The position numbers and the translations under genes are program-made. A stretch of DNA of 64,000 nt from Craspedostauros australis (lineage: Eukaryota; Bacillariophyta; Bacillariophyceae; Mastogloiales; Achnanthaceae): contig JAMXDE010000051.1 in the NCBI GenBank assembly GCA_026770025.1, forward strand, positions 370,318-434,317, read 5' to 3'. Each line of letters starts with the position of its first letter. The first letter of the stretch is position 1. Positions 33,341 through 44,300 of the stretch are shown in pieces. The notes beneath the pieces were generated by a model that had not been told where the DNA came from, did no database searches, and saw only the letters and a list, made by a program, of their open reading frames with translations.

Positions 33341-35895
33341 CTACACCTCTGCTGTGTTGGTATCCTCCTCTGCTTCGCTGTGATGCTCGGCCTTGCCAGC
33401 CAGACAGGCCACTTCGAATGTATTCATGGTGGGTGCTGCTTCGGTCTTGCTGTTGTTGTTGTTGTTGTTGCGAGGCTCAATGATGTCGGCTTTGCTCTTG
33501 CTGGGTTGCTTCTTTCTCTTCTTGCCTTTATTCTGTTGTTCAGTCTCCTTGTTGCACTTGATGGTCTCAACGATTTGCTTCTCCAGCAACGGAATGAGGC
33601 TGCTGGTTGTTGGCAGGTTCATTTTCAGGCACTGCAGTCCACTGATAGCCATCACCTTGAGCGCATCATCGTACATACCTTTGATGTCGGGCTTGGCGTA
33701 TTTGAAGCCACCTGATTTGCCTTTGTTGCCTGTTGCAGCTGGTTTCTTGGTGGTCGTGTTGGATGCGTCATCCTTTTCCAACGCGAAGTCCATGTGAGAC
33801 ACGGTAACGCCGATCTCGTTGCCGTCCTTGTCGAATTCAGTGGACGTTTGTTTCCGCACGTTCATGTGCAGTCCCTTGTTCTCCGTCACAAATTCGTCAC
33901 CTCCTTCCGCAGCACAAATTGCGTAGGCAATCTGATGGTGGCGAACATACGCGTGAGCCAGCTTGTCCAGCCCAAATTGATCCCAACAGGTTTTGCAAGC
34001 ACCCCACAACGCATCGGTGGTAAGCAATCGGCTTCCGTGGTGCTCACCTTGATACGCTGACACGTGTTTCGACATCGCTGGGAATATCGCATCGTCTTTC
34101 ACATTCGTGATGGGAGAATTTGGTGGTTGCAGTCGTAAGTGCCATCCGCGACTGTCGAACTCCTCCTTGATGAACCTGAGCAGTTCCGTGTCTCTGTGTG
34201 GCCCCGCGCCATCCATCTGGTACCGAATCACCACGTTCTTGCCCGTTTCGGCCTTGATTTTGTTGGCGAGCGAATCCAGTGCGGGGATTTCTTTTTCGCG
34301 GAAGGATTTCTTGAGGCTATACTTCGGCTTGGGCTTATCAGGCGCACCAACTATTCCTTGCTGCCTGTGATCTCCAGCGCTTGGAAGTACAGTTTACCCT
34401 TCACACGAGAGATTTTCATGGGATCAGGAAGGTGCTTGTACTCCGTTGCCGAGACCCAAGTTCGCTTGTACGTGGTCTTCTGCGCTCGAACCATGCGCCC
34501 AACACGCTCGAAGTTCACCTGATATGCCTTTCCTCCTCGCTCAAAGCGGTTGTCTGTTGGGGCAAATGCTGTTGATGCAATTGCCATGGTCTTGTCAATG
34601 TGGCACTTGTGGTGCACAGCATGGTCAACAGGCTTAACTCCCATCTGGGGCACATGTTTGAGATTCTTCCGAGCGACAATAGAGTAGAACCACTTTTCGT
34701 CCATGTGGACAAGGACAACTTGCGTATTCTCGAACAGCTTCGCTGATTCCCAGAACACACAGAAGTCCTTGGCCCAGATGTCGCGCTTTGCTGTAGTGGT
34801 GCCATTGATCATAGGGAGTATTCTTGTAGAACGGTACTCGCTGCCTTCCAATCCCATGACAAAGTTGCAAATACACTTCGGACCAACGATTTGCGGGTTT
34901 CCGCTGCCTGCCAGTTTCCATGCAATTCTGTCCCACGAGATTGCGCCATTGCACTGTCGCAACACATCCTGGAGCTCAAATTGCAGGAAGGGACCACGCT
35001 TCAACCACAAATCAGCCAGTGCTTTTGCGGATGCCAGCTCTTGAGGCGAAGCAGAGGCATAGGCAGAAGCGATTTCGTCGTTCTTGAACTGTTGGTCTGG
35101 ATGTTGAAGACGTAGTTGTTTCGCAAAGGCTGTACGCTGCGTGAAGTACTGTCGTTGCTTGGTGGGGCAGGTGAAGATGCTGCTGCCTGTGTCGCTTCGC
35201 TTCTTGCATTCGAGCGTCTCTGTTTGGAATTTCACAATGTTGCGTCTCACTGTGGTGCGGTCGATACCCCATGCATGGGCGATCAACTCTGCATGTGCTG
35301 GAATCCCACCCAAATTGAAATAGAGAACAGTGTAGTTCCGATTGTCTTCTTTGTCAAGGCGTTTGCTAGGATTACCAGCCTTAGCAATACTACACCCTCC
35401 ATCCTTTCGCAACCATCCTTTTGTTTTCGCGCCTTTCTTCATGTGCTTCGTGAGCTGGGCGATTGCTGTTGCTTTCTGACGCCGCGAGACCTCGAGAAAA
35501 GCGGCGATTTTGGCGTCTTGCGATTCTGTGGTAGTTGGGGATGGTGTGGTGGGCTTAGCCTTGTTGTTGGTACGCGTGGCAGCGACGGAGCGATGCTGGG
35601 GAGAAAGGAGGGAAGGCTTAGCAAGGCCACCAGCAGTGCGAGTCCGCGCGAAGGTAGCGAGGCTGTGTGGTGCGCACAGATCCTCACGAACAACATACAT
35701 TCGGCTCTGCCCCATCACTGGGGTCACCATGACCATTGCCACCTCTCCTGGTGCAAGAGGCCCATCACGTTTGATTGTAGCACCGTCCGTGGTCTGCTTC
35801 ATTGCAAACTCAACATGACATACGCCCAGGTCATGGATCTTGCCACTTGCGCTCTGGTGGGGTGCCACCTTCACACAGTCACCAGCGCGCAGCAT
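33341..35895 (-). pseudogene. Mariner-like (Tc1/mariner, DD39D) transposase, one frameshift
   Basis: ATG at 35895 opens 514 codons: an N-terminal region, a helix-turn-helix (IPAHAELIAHAWGIDRTTVR), and the first catalytic Asp in HMDEKWFY (codon 34699-34701), the form seen in plant mariner-like enzymes. The frame stops at 34351. Coding sequence continues one frame over from about 34375 (GIVGAPDKPKPKYSLKKSF) into the segment ending at 33341. That segment has the second Asp in QMDGAGPH (34211-34213) and the third in NSPITNVKDD (34091-34093), with 39 residues between them. The C-terminus is a Lys-rich extension. The enzyme would cut and paste its element; here it is broken by a single small indel. 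Terminal inverted repeats and the TA target duplication could not be identified with confidence. Confidence 0.8.
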
Positions 35896-38395
35896 GCTTG
35901 CAAGGTGAAGAGTTCAGTGGTTGCAGGATGGTGTGTGCTGTGTTGATGGAGGCTGCAGTTGAGTTGAAAGGCGCGTCGCAACACACACCAGAAACACGAG
36001 GACAGCGACAAAGCGCATCGCATCATCAGCCATCAACGCACAGCACGGCGCGGCGCATCACAAGGGGCATGGGCAACATTGGATGGTCACAAGGTGCATT
36101 GTATCGTCCGCTCTCCCATGTGGAGAGTCACAGTCATTCTACATTGTTGTACAAGCAATGGCTACAAGCAGCCGAGAATCAACAGCAGCTCGTCCCAGAT
36201 GCGCATTGTTTCCGTTGCGCACTTTGTGACGATAGTTTTGGTGTTGTGGAGTGGAGGCGAAATTCGGGACTCGAAAAGTGTTCCCATTGATGGGCACATT
36301 CGGTAGAATTGTGGTTAATCTCCATGGCCCCCAACAGCAAAAACTGTTTGAGAACACCAAACACAACACAACAACACGACAATGGAGAAACACAACAAAA
36401 CTCCTCAAGCGCCGTCGAACGGCATCATCGGCGCCGCGATAACCATCGGTCCATTGCAAGATCCGAGGGCATAGGCAGAAACTCCATGTAAAGCTTGGTG
36501 GATGAGCGAGAGGGGGATGCCATCGTGGTTGATTTGGGACCGTGGCAGGCCCACGCGCACAAGGCACGATTCGGAGGAAAATCTGCTCGTTGGATATGGT
36601 CTCTGCCTGGAATGCACAGGCCATCCCAACGACCATGGATGGGCAAGACGCATCCAAGAGGATACGATTAAGATGAACACGAAGTTTGAGGGTCGGGGAT
36701 GGCCTGGAAGGCGCCCTCCGCAAGAAACAAGTGGAGGGCAAGAGTTTTTTGGTGGGTGGCGGCGGACACATCACGTGACTTCGCCAGTGATGGGTGCCAT
36801 TGACAAGTCACCCAAATCGCCAAGGTACCCATTCAAGATGTGTCCAGAATCAACTCAAGATGGCCATGTCCAAGTATCCTGCGCAGATACGGTCTGGAAG
36901 AGGCTGCAAGGTGGGATGCACACAAAATGGTGTTTTTTGGGTGTCGGAAAAACTCCATGGTGGCATCATCACATGGAGATGTACCTTTGGAGGTACGAAC
37001 TCCCCACCCATTATGAACACATCAGTTTGTCGCCAGAGAATGTGGGAACGCATGAGGGGCATGTGGAGGAGCTGCAAGGACCGTATCAAGGAGATACGGA
37101 TCCAAATATGAACGGCATCCGTGTCGGAATCCGGTGTTCGAAAATTCTGCTTTTCAGTGCAGGGACAGTTTGGAGTATGAGATGAGCCTATCTGCGCAGG
37201 ATCTTCATGGAGTGGATAGATGGGGGGTATCCGGAGCCAATGTGATGCGTGGATTGCGAAAATGCCAGGGATGATAATGATGATCATGGGTGATGAAGGT
37301 AGGGCAGCATGGTGCCATCGAGAATTTTTCGCACCCACCACCTGACTGACAGCAAGCCAAAACGACATTAAAAATAAATTTCATACAAATTTAACTTCGA
37401 TATTCAGAATCAATGATAGCCAAGCGTCCGAATGAACTGTCTATTTTTAATTTTAAACGGTATGGTGTTGAGATATAACATCATAAGCAGTTGTTTGGAT
37501 GGTTTTGGGTGTGCTCTATTTTAGTCTACTTTATCACGACTCATCACGAGTAAAACTCAAAAAACACTCCACAACTAGTGTTATCGTGAGTGCATCAACT
37601 GCGACCTGGACCTCGTAATCCAAGTACCGGACGGTCCTGGATATGACCCACGGTAGCCAATGACCGTACGACCACGGCAGGATTTTGAAAAAATGGGCTC
37701 CTATAGAGACTATAATTTAACCATATATACTTCAACACATTGTTAATAAGTTAGAAGTGTTAAACAGTGAGTCCAGGCCTTGGTTATAAACTTATGATGG
37801 CGTCAGCCTAGCGTTTTAGAGGCAAAACGTGATGCAAGCGGCCAGAATTCTCTTTTTGAAGGGCTCTTGTCACGACACGTGGAACCCATTTCTGTCTGGT
37901 TTTCGATTTCTTTGTGTTCTGCTTGGTGGGACCCTCGATTTGGAACAAAATGAAGTGCTGATTTGGACGTTACGGACGTTAATTCCAGTCGAAACTGTGA
38001 TGACGTGATTCTTCTTGTCGTTAAGTGCGATGTGATGTCGCATGTTCCATGTTGAGTGACATCGTCAAGCCCATGAGTGGTTGGACAGACTTTTTATTTG
38101 ATGTCTTCGTCTCACTTGGTCCAGATCGATACTGATTCTCACGGGTGTTTTGGGTCGCAGAAGCATGTTTGCCAATCCGTTTCGAAAGTGTGTTTTTGGG
38201 ACGCTCGTCGTGCGATGAAAATGAAATCAACTGCATTTGCGTTTTGCATCGCGTGTCGCCACACAACACGGCGGAGAGTCTGGCGTTGCTAATAGAGGAT
38301 TGTCGCATTCAGCTCCCCCAGTCCCGAGCAGTCCCACAAGGGAGTCATAACCTGATAGAGACACTTTTCGAGGGGTGGGATGCGAACTTCCCACT
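35896..38395. other. Gene-poor region
   Basis: No gene that I can support. A 227-codon plus-strand frame at 36502-37185 and a 211-codon minus-strand frame at 36139-36774 overlap and neither looks like a known protein. AT-rich DNA lies at about 37370-37480 and 37690-37760. Confidence 0.5.
37566..37620 (-). repeat. Right member of a 55-bp inverted repeat pair
   Basis: Reverse complement of 28339-28393 with two differences. Similarity falls off quickly on both sides. Confidence 0.85.
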
Positions 38396-38454
38396 CCACG
38401 AGCTGAATTGATTTCAGTTCCGACGCTCTGAACTGAAATGATCTCAGCTCGTGG
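38396..38454. repeat. Imperfect 25-bp hairpin
   Basis: CCACGAGCTGA... and its inverted copy ...CAGCTCGTGG pair at 22 of 25 positions around a 9-base loop. It could be a small foldback relic or an RNA hairpin; no gene is attached to it. Confidence 0.8.
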
Positions 38455-38629
38455 ATTCCTGGCAAAATTATCACTTACACGCGGAAATAAACTTGTAGCC
38501 AATCCTGATGCCTTAATTCGTATTGATTTTGATCGTTCTTGTCGTCTCCATGGCTCTATTTGTGTGGCTGGGGTGCCTCGTCTGCGTTCGATCTGAAACA
38601 ACGACATCAACGAGAGACACCACATCACG

Positions 38630-38745
38630 TCGCATCACAGCACGTCGCAGCACAACACGTCGGAGCACGGCACGTCGCACCACATCACAGCACATCACAG
38701 CACATCACAGCACATCACATCACAGCACATCACATCACATCACAT
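38630..38745. repeat. Microsatellite, CACATCACAG units
   Basis: Repeated ACGTCGCAGCAC then CATCACAGCA units directly upstream of the gene at 38908, probably in its 5' leader or promoter. Confidence 0.85.
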
Positions 38746-38907
38746 AAATCCTCTTTCCTCCGCAGCATCCCCATCCTCATCACCCCACCTCCACTTCACC
38801 TCTGTCCCTTTGTGTCATCAACATCCACTCGCAACAGCCAAGTCTTTCTCACCATCGCTTGCTGTGTGTGTTCATGCACAATCCGTGAGACATCAGCTGC
38901 TTCCATC

Positions 38908-39787
38908 ATGGATCCATCTCATCTTTTCCATCATTCCTCCACCCCTCGCCTCGATGACAACAGCAACCATCCAGCTGGGACTGGGGCACAACCTCCTCTG
39001 CCATCCACCTTCATCCTCCAACCTCGTTCCTATGCCAACGATGTGAAGCCGCCACCAGACTTCACGAGGTGCGCCAGAGTCTCCACTTTGGCGGAGCCTC
39101 CACAGGATGCAGGCGCGACCTCCGCAGACCACCATGACAGCGAACTCCGCATGATGGCCTTCACCAACGAGCGTCCCTCCACAGGACCGCCACACACCAT
39201 GCCAAGCAAGAAGAAGATAGCCTACCGTCGCAAGAAGCCACCACCTTCTCGTGGCTCCACCTCCAAAACTGCGGCAGTCGACAGCAAACAGAAGCAGAGC
39301 CAGTCATCAAATTCTCTCTCCACCACTGTCCAAAGAAGTTCATCACGCTTCTCTCCAATGTACTACGACCACAAGGGCAAGGTGGACTACTTCCCTTGGC
39401 TTGAATCTCCACAACCCTGCGACCGAATCCTTGTGGCTGAGGTGACAGAGCTTCCACAGAAGCCATGGATACCACCATTTGGTATAGCATGGAAGATCAT
39501 CTGCAACGCCGTCCACAAGCGGAACTCGTCAGTGTTGCCGACAGTGCCAAACGAGCCATCGTTGTCCAATCGGTTCACAAACCTGATGAATTTCACTGCA
39601 AAATTCCTGAGAACTTCCCCGAGCCGCAGTGGCATGGCCGAGAACGTCAAGCAGTGGCTGGACGAGCTCACCTTCCTCCAGCAGCAGCAACAAGACTACA
39701 TTGAGGATGCCATCACCTCTGCACGCCGGACATCAGGATGGAAGCGCATCTCGAGCAAACAAATGGCTTGCATGCTCGGCCGGTGCC
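38908..39787 (+). CDS. Unidentified Ser/Pro-rich protein, 3' end lost to LTR insertion
   Basis: ATG 38908 (MDPSHLFHHSS) is the first plausible start; the frame upstream is repeat-derived. About 293 codons belong to the gene: a low-complexity N-terminal half with a basic stretch SKKKIAYRRKK (about residues 98-108), then a more ordered half with DYFPWLESPQPCDRILV and a Leu/Gln-rich helix LDELTFLQQQQQDYIEDAI. The frame then runs into retrotransposon LTR DNA at 39788 and stops at 39856-39858, so the native C-terminus is missing. I do not recognise the family. It may be expressed with a foreign tail or be dead. Confidence 0.5.
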
Positions 39788-39836
39788 TGTTGGCAAGTTC
39801 CGTGCACGGTAACCTACGATCGTGGAAGATGGTGTT
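39788..39836 (+). mobile_element. 5' 49 bp of an 819-family LTR
   Basis: TGTTGGCAAGTTCC..ATGGTGTT matches the start of the solo LTR at 22343. It is cut by the insertion of element B at 39837, so this LTR was the first insertion into the gene at 38908. Confidence 0.85.
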
Positions 39837-40526
39837 TGTCAGGAATCGGGTGTTATGAAACACCGAATTGCCGCACCTCCCAAGAGTGTGGAGTTGAGCA
39901 TCGTGGAATGCTACACTACCGCACCTCCCAATAACCCAAGAGTCAGGAGTCGAATGTCATGAAATGATACATTACCGCAACTCCCACCTGTGGATCTTTG
40001 TGACACAGAAAAATGTGAGCTGCACGGTTCATGCGGTGGAGAATGACACGTGCCGAATGCGAACCGTACTTTGGCGTTCATGACTCCAATGCAGGAATGC
40101 CAATCACATGTGTATGTCGCAGGGGGCGGGGATGTTGGAATCGTGACCAACATCACGACACGAGCGACTACGGCCCCCATGTCGCAACCAATAAGAAAAG
40201 AGTACTGGGAGAATGCAAACATCACGAAGTGTGAGATGGCTTGTGAATGAACCCGGTATGAGGAACCTCCAGGAAGCCGGTGAAGTGATCGGCGAAGAAA
40301 CAAAGAGAAACGATCGGAGTCGACCGGAGTTGATCGGAGATGATCGGAGATGTTTGATGATCAAGGAGCTGAACGAGCTCCCAATCACGATGTTCCTGTG
40401 ACGAATGGGAAGATCGTGATCTGATCGAATGAACCGATCTGTGTGATGCCTACGACTCGGCGATGTCTATGCTAACGAAACTATTGGTAGAGGGCAGGAG
40501 ATGGAATATCAGAGATGCATGATGAG
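39837..40526 (+). mobile_element. Element B 5' LTR, left part (690 bp)
   Basis: Begins TGTCAGGAATCGGG and is colinear with 57190-57880. It is split by element A and resumes at 47932; the two pieces sum to 936 bp, the length of the LTR at 57190-58125. Confidence 0.9.
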
Positions 40527-41352
40527 TGTTGGAAATCCGGGGTGGTGTGATAGTAGAAAGCTAATCGTTTGTTAGAATCTACTTCTCTGAACTGTGAGCT
40601 CTTCATGGCTCTCGATTTCAAAGTCCAATCTCCTCCTGAGATTGCCGTGGGTCCCTCTGTTGGTCTAGCAGGCATCCATCTTGCATTCATCGCAAATTCA
40701 TCATAGACATGCATGCACCACCGAGTACCCCATGTTCGTGCACATTAGCACGGTGTCCTTCGCTGATAGTTTCCATGCCGTAGACATCAACCAGTCGTAG
40801 GCATGACACAGATCGGCTCAATCGATCAGATCACGACATCTCATGTGTTGCGGGAACGCCTTGGTTGGGAGTTCGTTCAGCTCCTCAACCATCTCACATC
40901 TCCGATCATCTTCACATCTCCGATCGACTCCGATCGTTTCTCTCTGTTTCTTCGCCGATCACTTCACCGGCTTCCTGGAGGTTCCTCATACCAGGTTCGT
41001 TCACAAGCCATCTCACACTTCGTGATGTTTGCGTTCTCCCAGTACTCTTTTCTTATTGGTTGCGACATGGGGGCCGTAGTCGCTCGAATCGTGATGTTGG
41101 TCACGATTCCAACATCTCCGCCCCCTGCGACATGCACATGTGATTGGCATTCCTGCATTGGAGTCATGAACGCCAAAGTACGGTTCGCATTCGGCACATG
41201 TCATTCTCCACCGCATGAACCGTGCAGCTCACATTTTCTGTGTCACAATGATCAAACGTGGGAGTTGCGGTAATGTAGAATATCCCGACGTTTGGTTCCT
41301 TACTCTTGGGAGGTGCGGCAATATGGTGTTTCAGAACATCCGATTCCTGACA
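40527..41352 (-). mobile_element. Element A 3' LTR
   Basis: 826 bp, TGTTGGAAATCC at the left edge and TTCCTGACA at the right edge on the plus strand. Essentially identical to 47100-47925. Confidence 0.95.
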
Positions 41353-41390
41353 CCCTTCCATTGCCGCTCCAACCATATCATCCACCATGT

Positions 41391-44300
41391 TCAGTCCAAT
41401 GCTGACCTGGGCTGAATGATGCTCCCCTTGTGTCGATCGTAGATCTCCTTCTTAGTGTTCTTCGTGAATCCGTCGGAGATGTTATCTTCTGACTTCACGA
41501 ATCGAGCTCTCGCCTCCTTGTTAGCAATCAGCTCTCTGATGAAGTGGTTGCGTATATCGATGTGTCTCGTTCTCGCTGATGTCGATGGATTGGTGGCGAT
41601 GAAGATCGCCCCCACGTTGTCGACCATCACATCTGCAGGTTTCTCCATCTTCAACCCGATGTCCTCCATCAGTTGAGTCAAAAAGCGGATCTCCTTTCCA
41701 GCTTCTGACAGTGCGACATACTCGGCCTCGGTCGAGCTCAGTGTCACGCTGCGTTGCGCCTTCGATCTCCAGATGATAGGCACTCCTTGTAGCAGGACCA
41801 GATGTCCTCCAACGCTGATGCGGTTGTCCTTGTCTCCAGCGAACTCGCTGTCGGTGTACACCACGATCTTCCAAGCGTTGTTGTTCAATGGCTTGGGCTC
41901 CATCCTCAATCCGTATTCTCTCGTGTCCGACACGAACTTCATCACTCTTAGCATCTCCTTGTAAGCTGTGGTTGTTGGTCCATCCAACACCTTCGTGAGT
42001 TCTCGGACTGCATTCGCGATGTCTGGTCTCGAATGCTTCACCAGGTATAGTAGCGTGCCCACTCCACTGCGGTATCTGCTGTGTCGATCCTTGTCGACCT
42101 TGGGTGCTTCACTGTTCCTTTGGATCCCTTGGCCTGGTGTGCCTGGGGTTCCGTATCGTTGAAGCTTCGTCACGTCGCTCTTGAACGTATCCGTGATTTT
42201 CTTGATGATGTGTGGCTGGTTCACCCAGCAGTTGGTTTCGCTCTCGTTGAATTCGATCCGGCAACTCAAGTAGTCTTCGAGTCCATCCTCGATCTTGATT
42301 CCGAATCGTTCACACTTGATGTCCTTCACCAGTCGCTTCAGTTCGAGGGTGCTTCCGATGCACAGACAATCATCGACGTACGTCCCGATGAGGACGAGAT
42401 TCCCTTCCCGATTCCGAATTAGCAGGCATGGGTCCACTTTGCTCTGCCGGAAGCCAAGCTTGATCAGGATGTTCACAAGCTTCTTGTTCCATTGCCTTGC
42501 GCTCTGAACCAACCCGTAGATGGTCTTCTTCAGCAGCAGGCATTCGTCCGGTTCATGCTCCATTCCCTTGGGACATTGCATGTAGATCTCTTCCTCAAGG
42601 TCTCCGTGCAGGAAGGCGGTTTCGAAGTCGATGATGATGCTGTCTGTCTTCAACAACATCTTCATAGTCAGCATCACTCGGTACGTTGCATCGTGGATCA
42701 CTGGTGCATGATGAGCGGAAAAATCCACTCCAGCGATCTGTGAATATCCACAGGCAACCAACCTGGCGCGAAAGACTCCATTCCTCTTCTCCTTGAAGAC
42801 CCATTTCGTCTTCACACATCGCCGATCCCTCGGCATCTTGTTCTTCTTGATCTTCAGCCAGACTCCTCGTCTCGTCATATCGTGGAACTCCTTATTGATG
42901 GCCTCCCGCCACTTCCTTCGCTTCGCTGGATCTGCATGATCCCAGCATTCCTCGAAGGTGGTTGGGTCCAGCATAATAGCCGTGTATGCATGCTCGGACG
43001 TCTCGTTCCAATCCCCTCTTTCAACTCGTTGGCTTGCTGCGATGAACTCATCCAGCCTCATTCTCCCTTCCGTGGTGTCGATCATTAGACTCGCCACGTC
43101 TCGATTGAACATGGATATGTTCGAATGGAAGTCTCGTTCGCCAGTAGCTGCAGGGGTCGTCTCAGCTGCCTCAGCTGGTTCATCGTCTCCACTGCTTGAT
43201 TCTGAGTCGGATTCATATCCTGGCGGATGGTTGTACGGGACCAAACCCCGTAGCATCCTTGGCATCTTTGCCACAGGTCTCGCTGGGGGTTGCTCGATCT
43301 CTCTGCCTTCGGCGGCTTGTCTTCGAGTCACTCGTGTCTCGTCCCTTCCGAATTCATCGTCGTCTTCATCGTCCGATGGTTCGTCCTCTTGGGCAGGTAG
43401 CAGTTCATCTTGCTTCGATGCGTAGCCTTGGTTATCTTTGTAGTCTGTTCCGGGCTCTCTGCTTCGATCAGCTGATACGGCCTTCGCTTCTCTTGCGATA
43501 CTCGTGTCACGCTCCCAAGTAACCTTCGTATTGCGGAGGGCTGCTCCGGCATCGAAGTCGTCGTCTTCCAGATCCACCCATTGCGTTCTGTTGGCATTCT
43601 CAACACCTTTGAATTGCCCATACGACTGGTTCATCCATGTCACGTCTCTGGTGATCAGGATTCTCGTAGTTGCCAGATTCATCATGCGGTATACTCCATT
43701 CGCATGAGACTGTCCGTATCCGACGAACATGGCTGGCTTGGATCTATCATCCAGTTTTGCTTTGATTGCGCGACTGCCGATGTAGACCATTCCGATCTCC
43801 CCAAAGATACGCAACCTTTTCGCGTAAGTTGGGGTCTGTCCATTGAGTAGCAGGCATGCAGGTTCTCTCGACTTCGTCTCGATGATGTTCTCGATCTGCG
43901 TTGCGTTCCTTGCTGCCTCTGCCCATAGTTTGCCGCGCAGCTGTCTCGGTAGGTGCGCCTGGTTCAGCATTGACCTGACCTTACCGTAGAGAACAGCGAA
44001 CTTCCGTTCCACTCTTCCGTTCTGTTGAGGAGTTGATGCGGCGGTGTATTCGAAGGTTGGGGCAAAGCCTGCCTTCAGTAGTAGTGCCTCTGCGCTGTAG
44101 TTTTCTCCGGCATTGTCGCATCTGATATTCTTCACTGTCACTTGTTGATTGCCTGATAGCCACTTCAACAATGATAGCAGCTTGGCGCCGACTTCGCTCT
44201 TCTCTTTAACGAAGTAGCTCCAGCAGTAGTCGCTGTAGTCGTCGATGACCAGCAACCAGTACTTTCCGTGCCCGAAACTCGTGGCTTGGACACTTGAAGT

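Noticed and set aside
32640-36300. Terminal inverted repeats of the mariner-like element
   Set aside because: I compared the flanks of 33341-35895 and found only weak, unconvincing pairings, so no ends are annotated.
36502-37185. 227-codon plus-strand frame
   Set aside because: Trp/His/Pro-rich, no recognisable domain, and overlapped by an equally open minus-strand frame.
40803-41273. Repeated open frames of up to 156 codons at 40803-41273 and 47376-47846
   Set aside because: They lie inside the two LTRs of element A and match only because the LTRs are copies.
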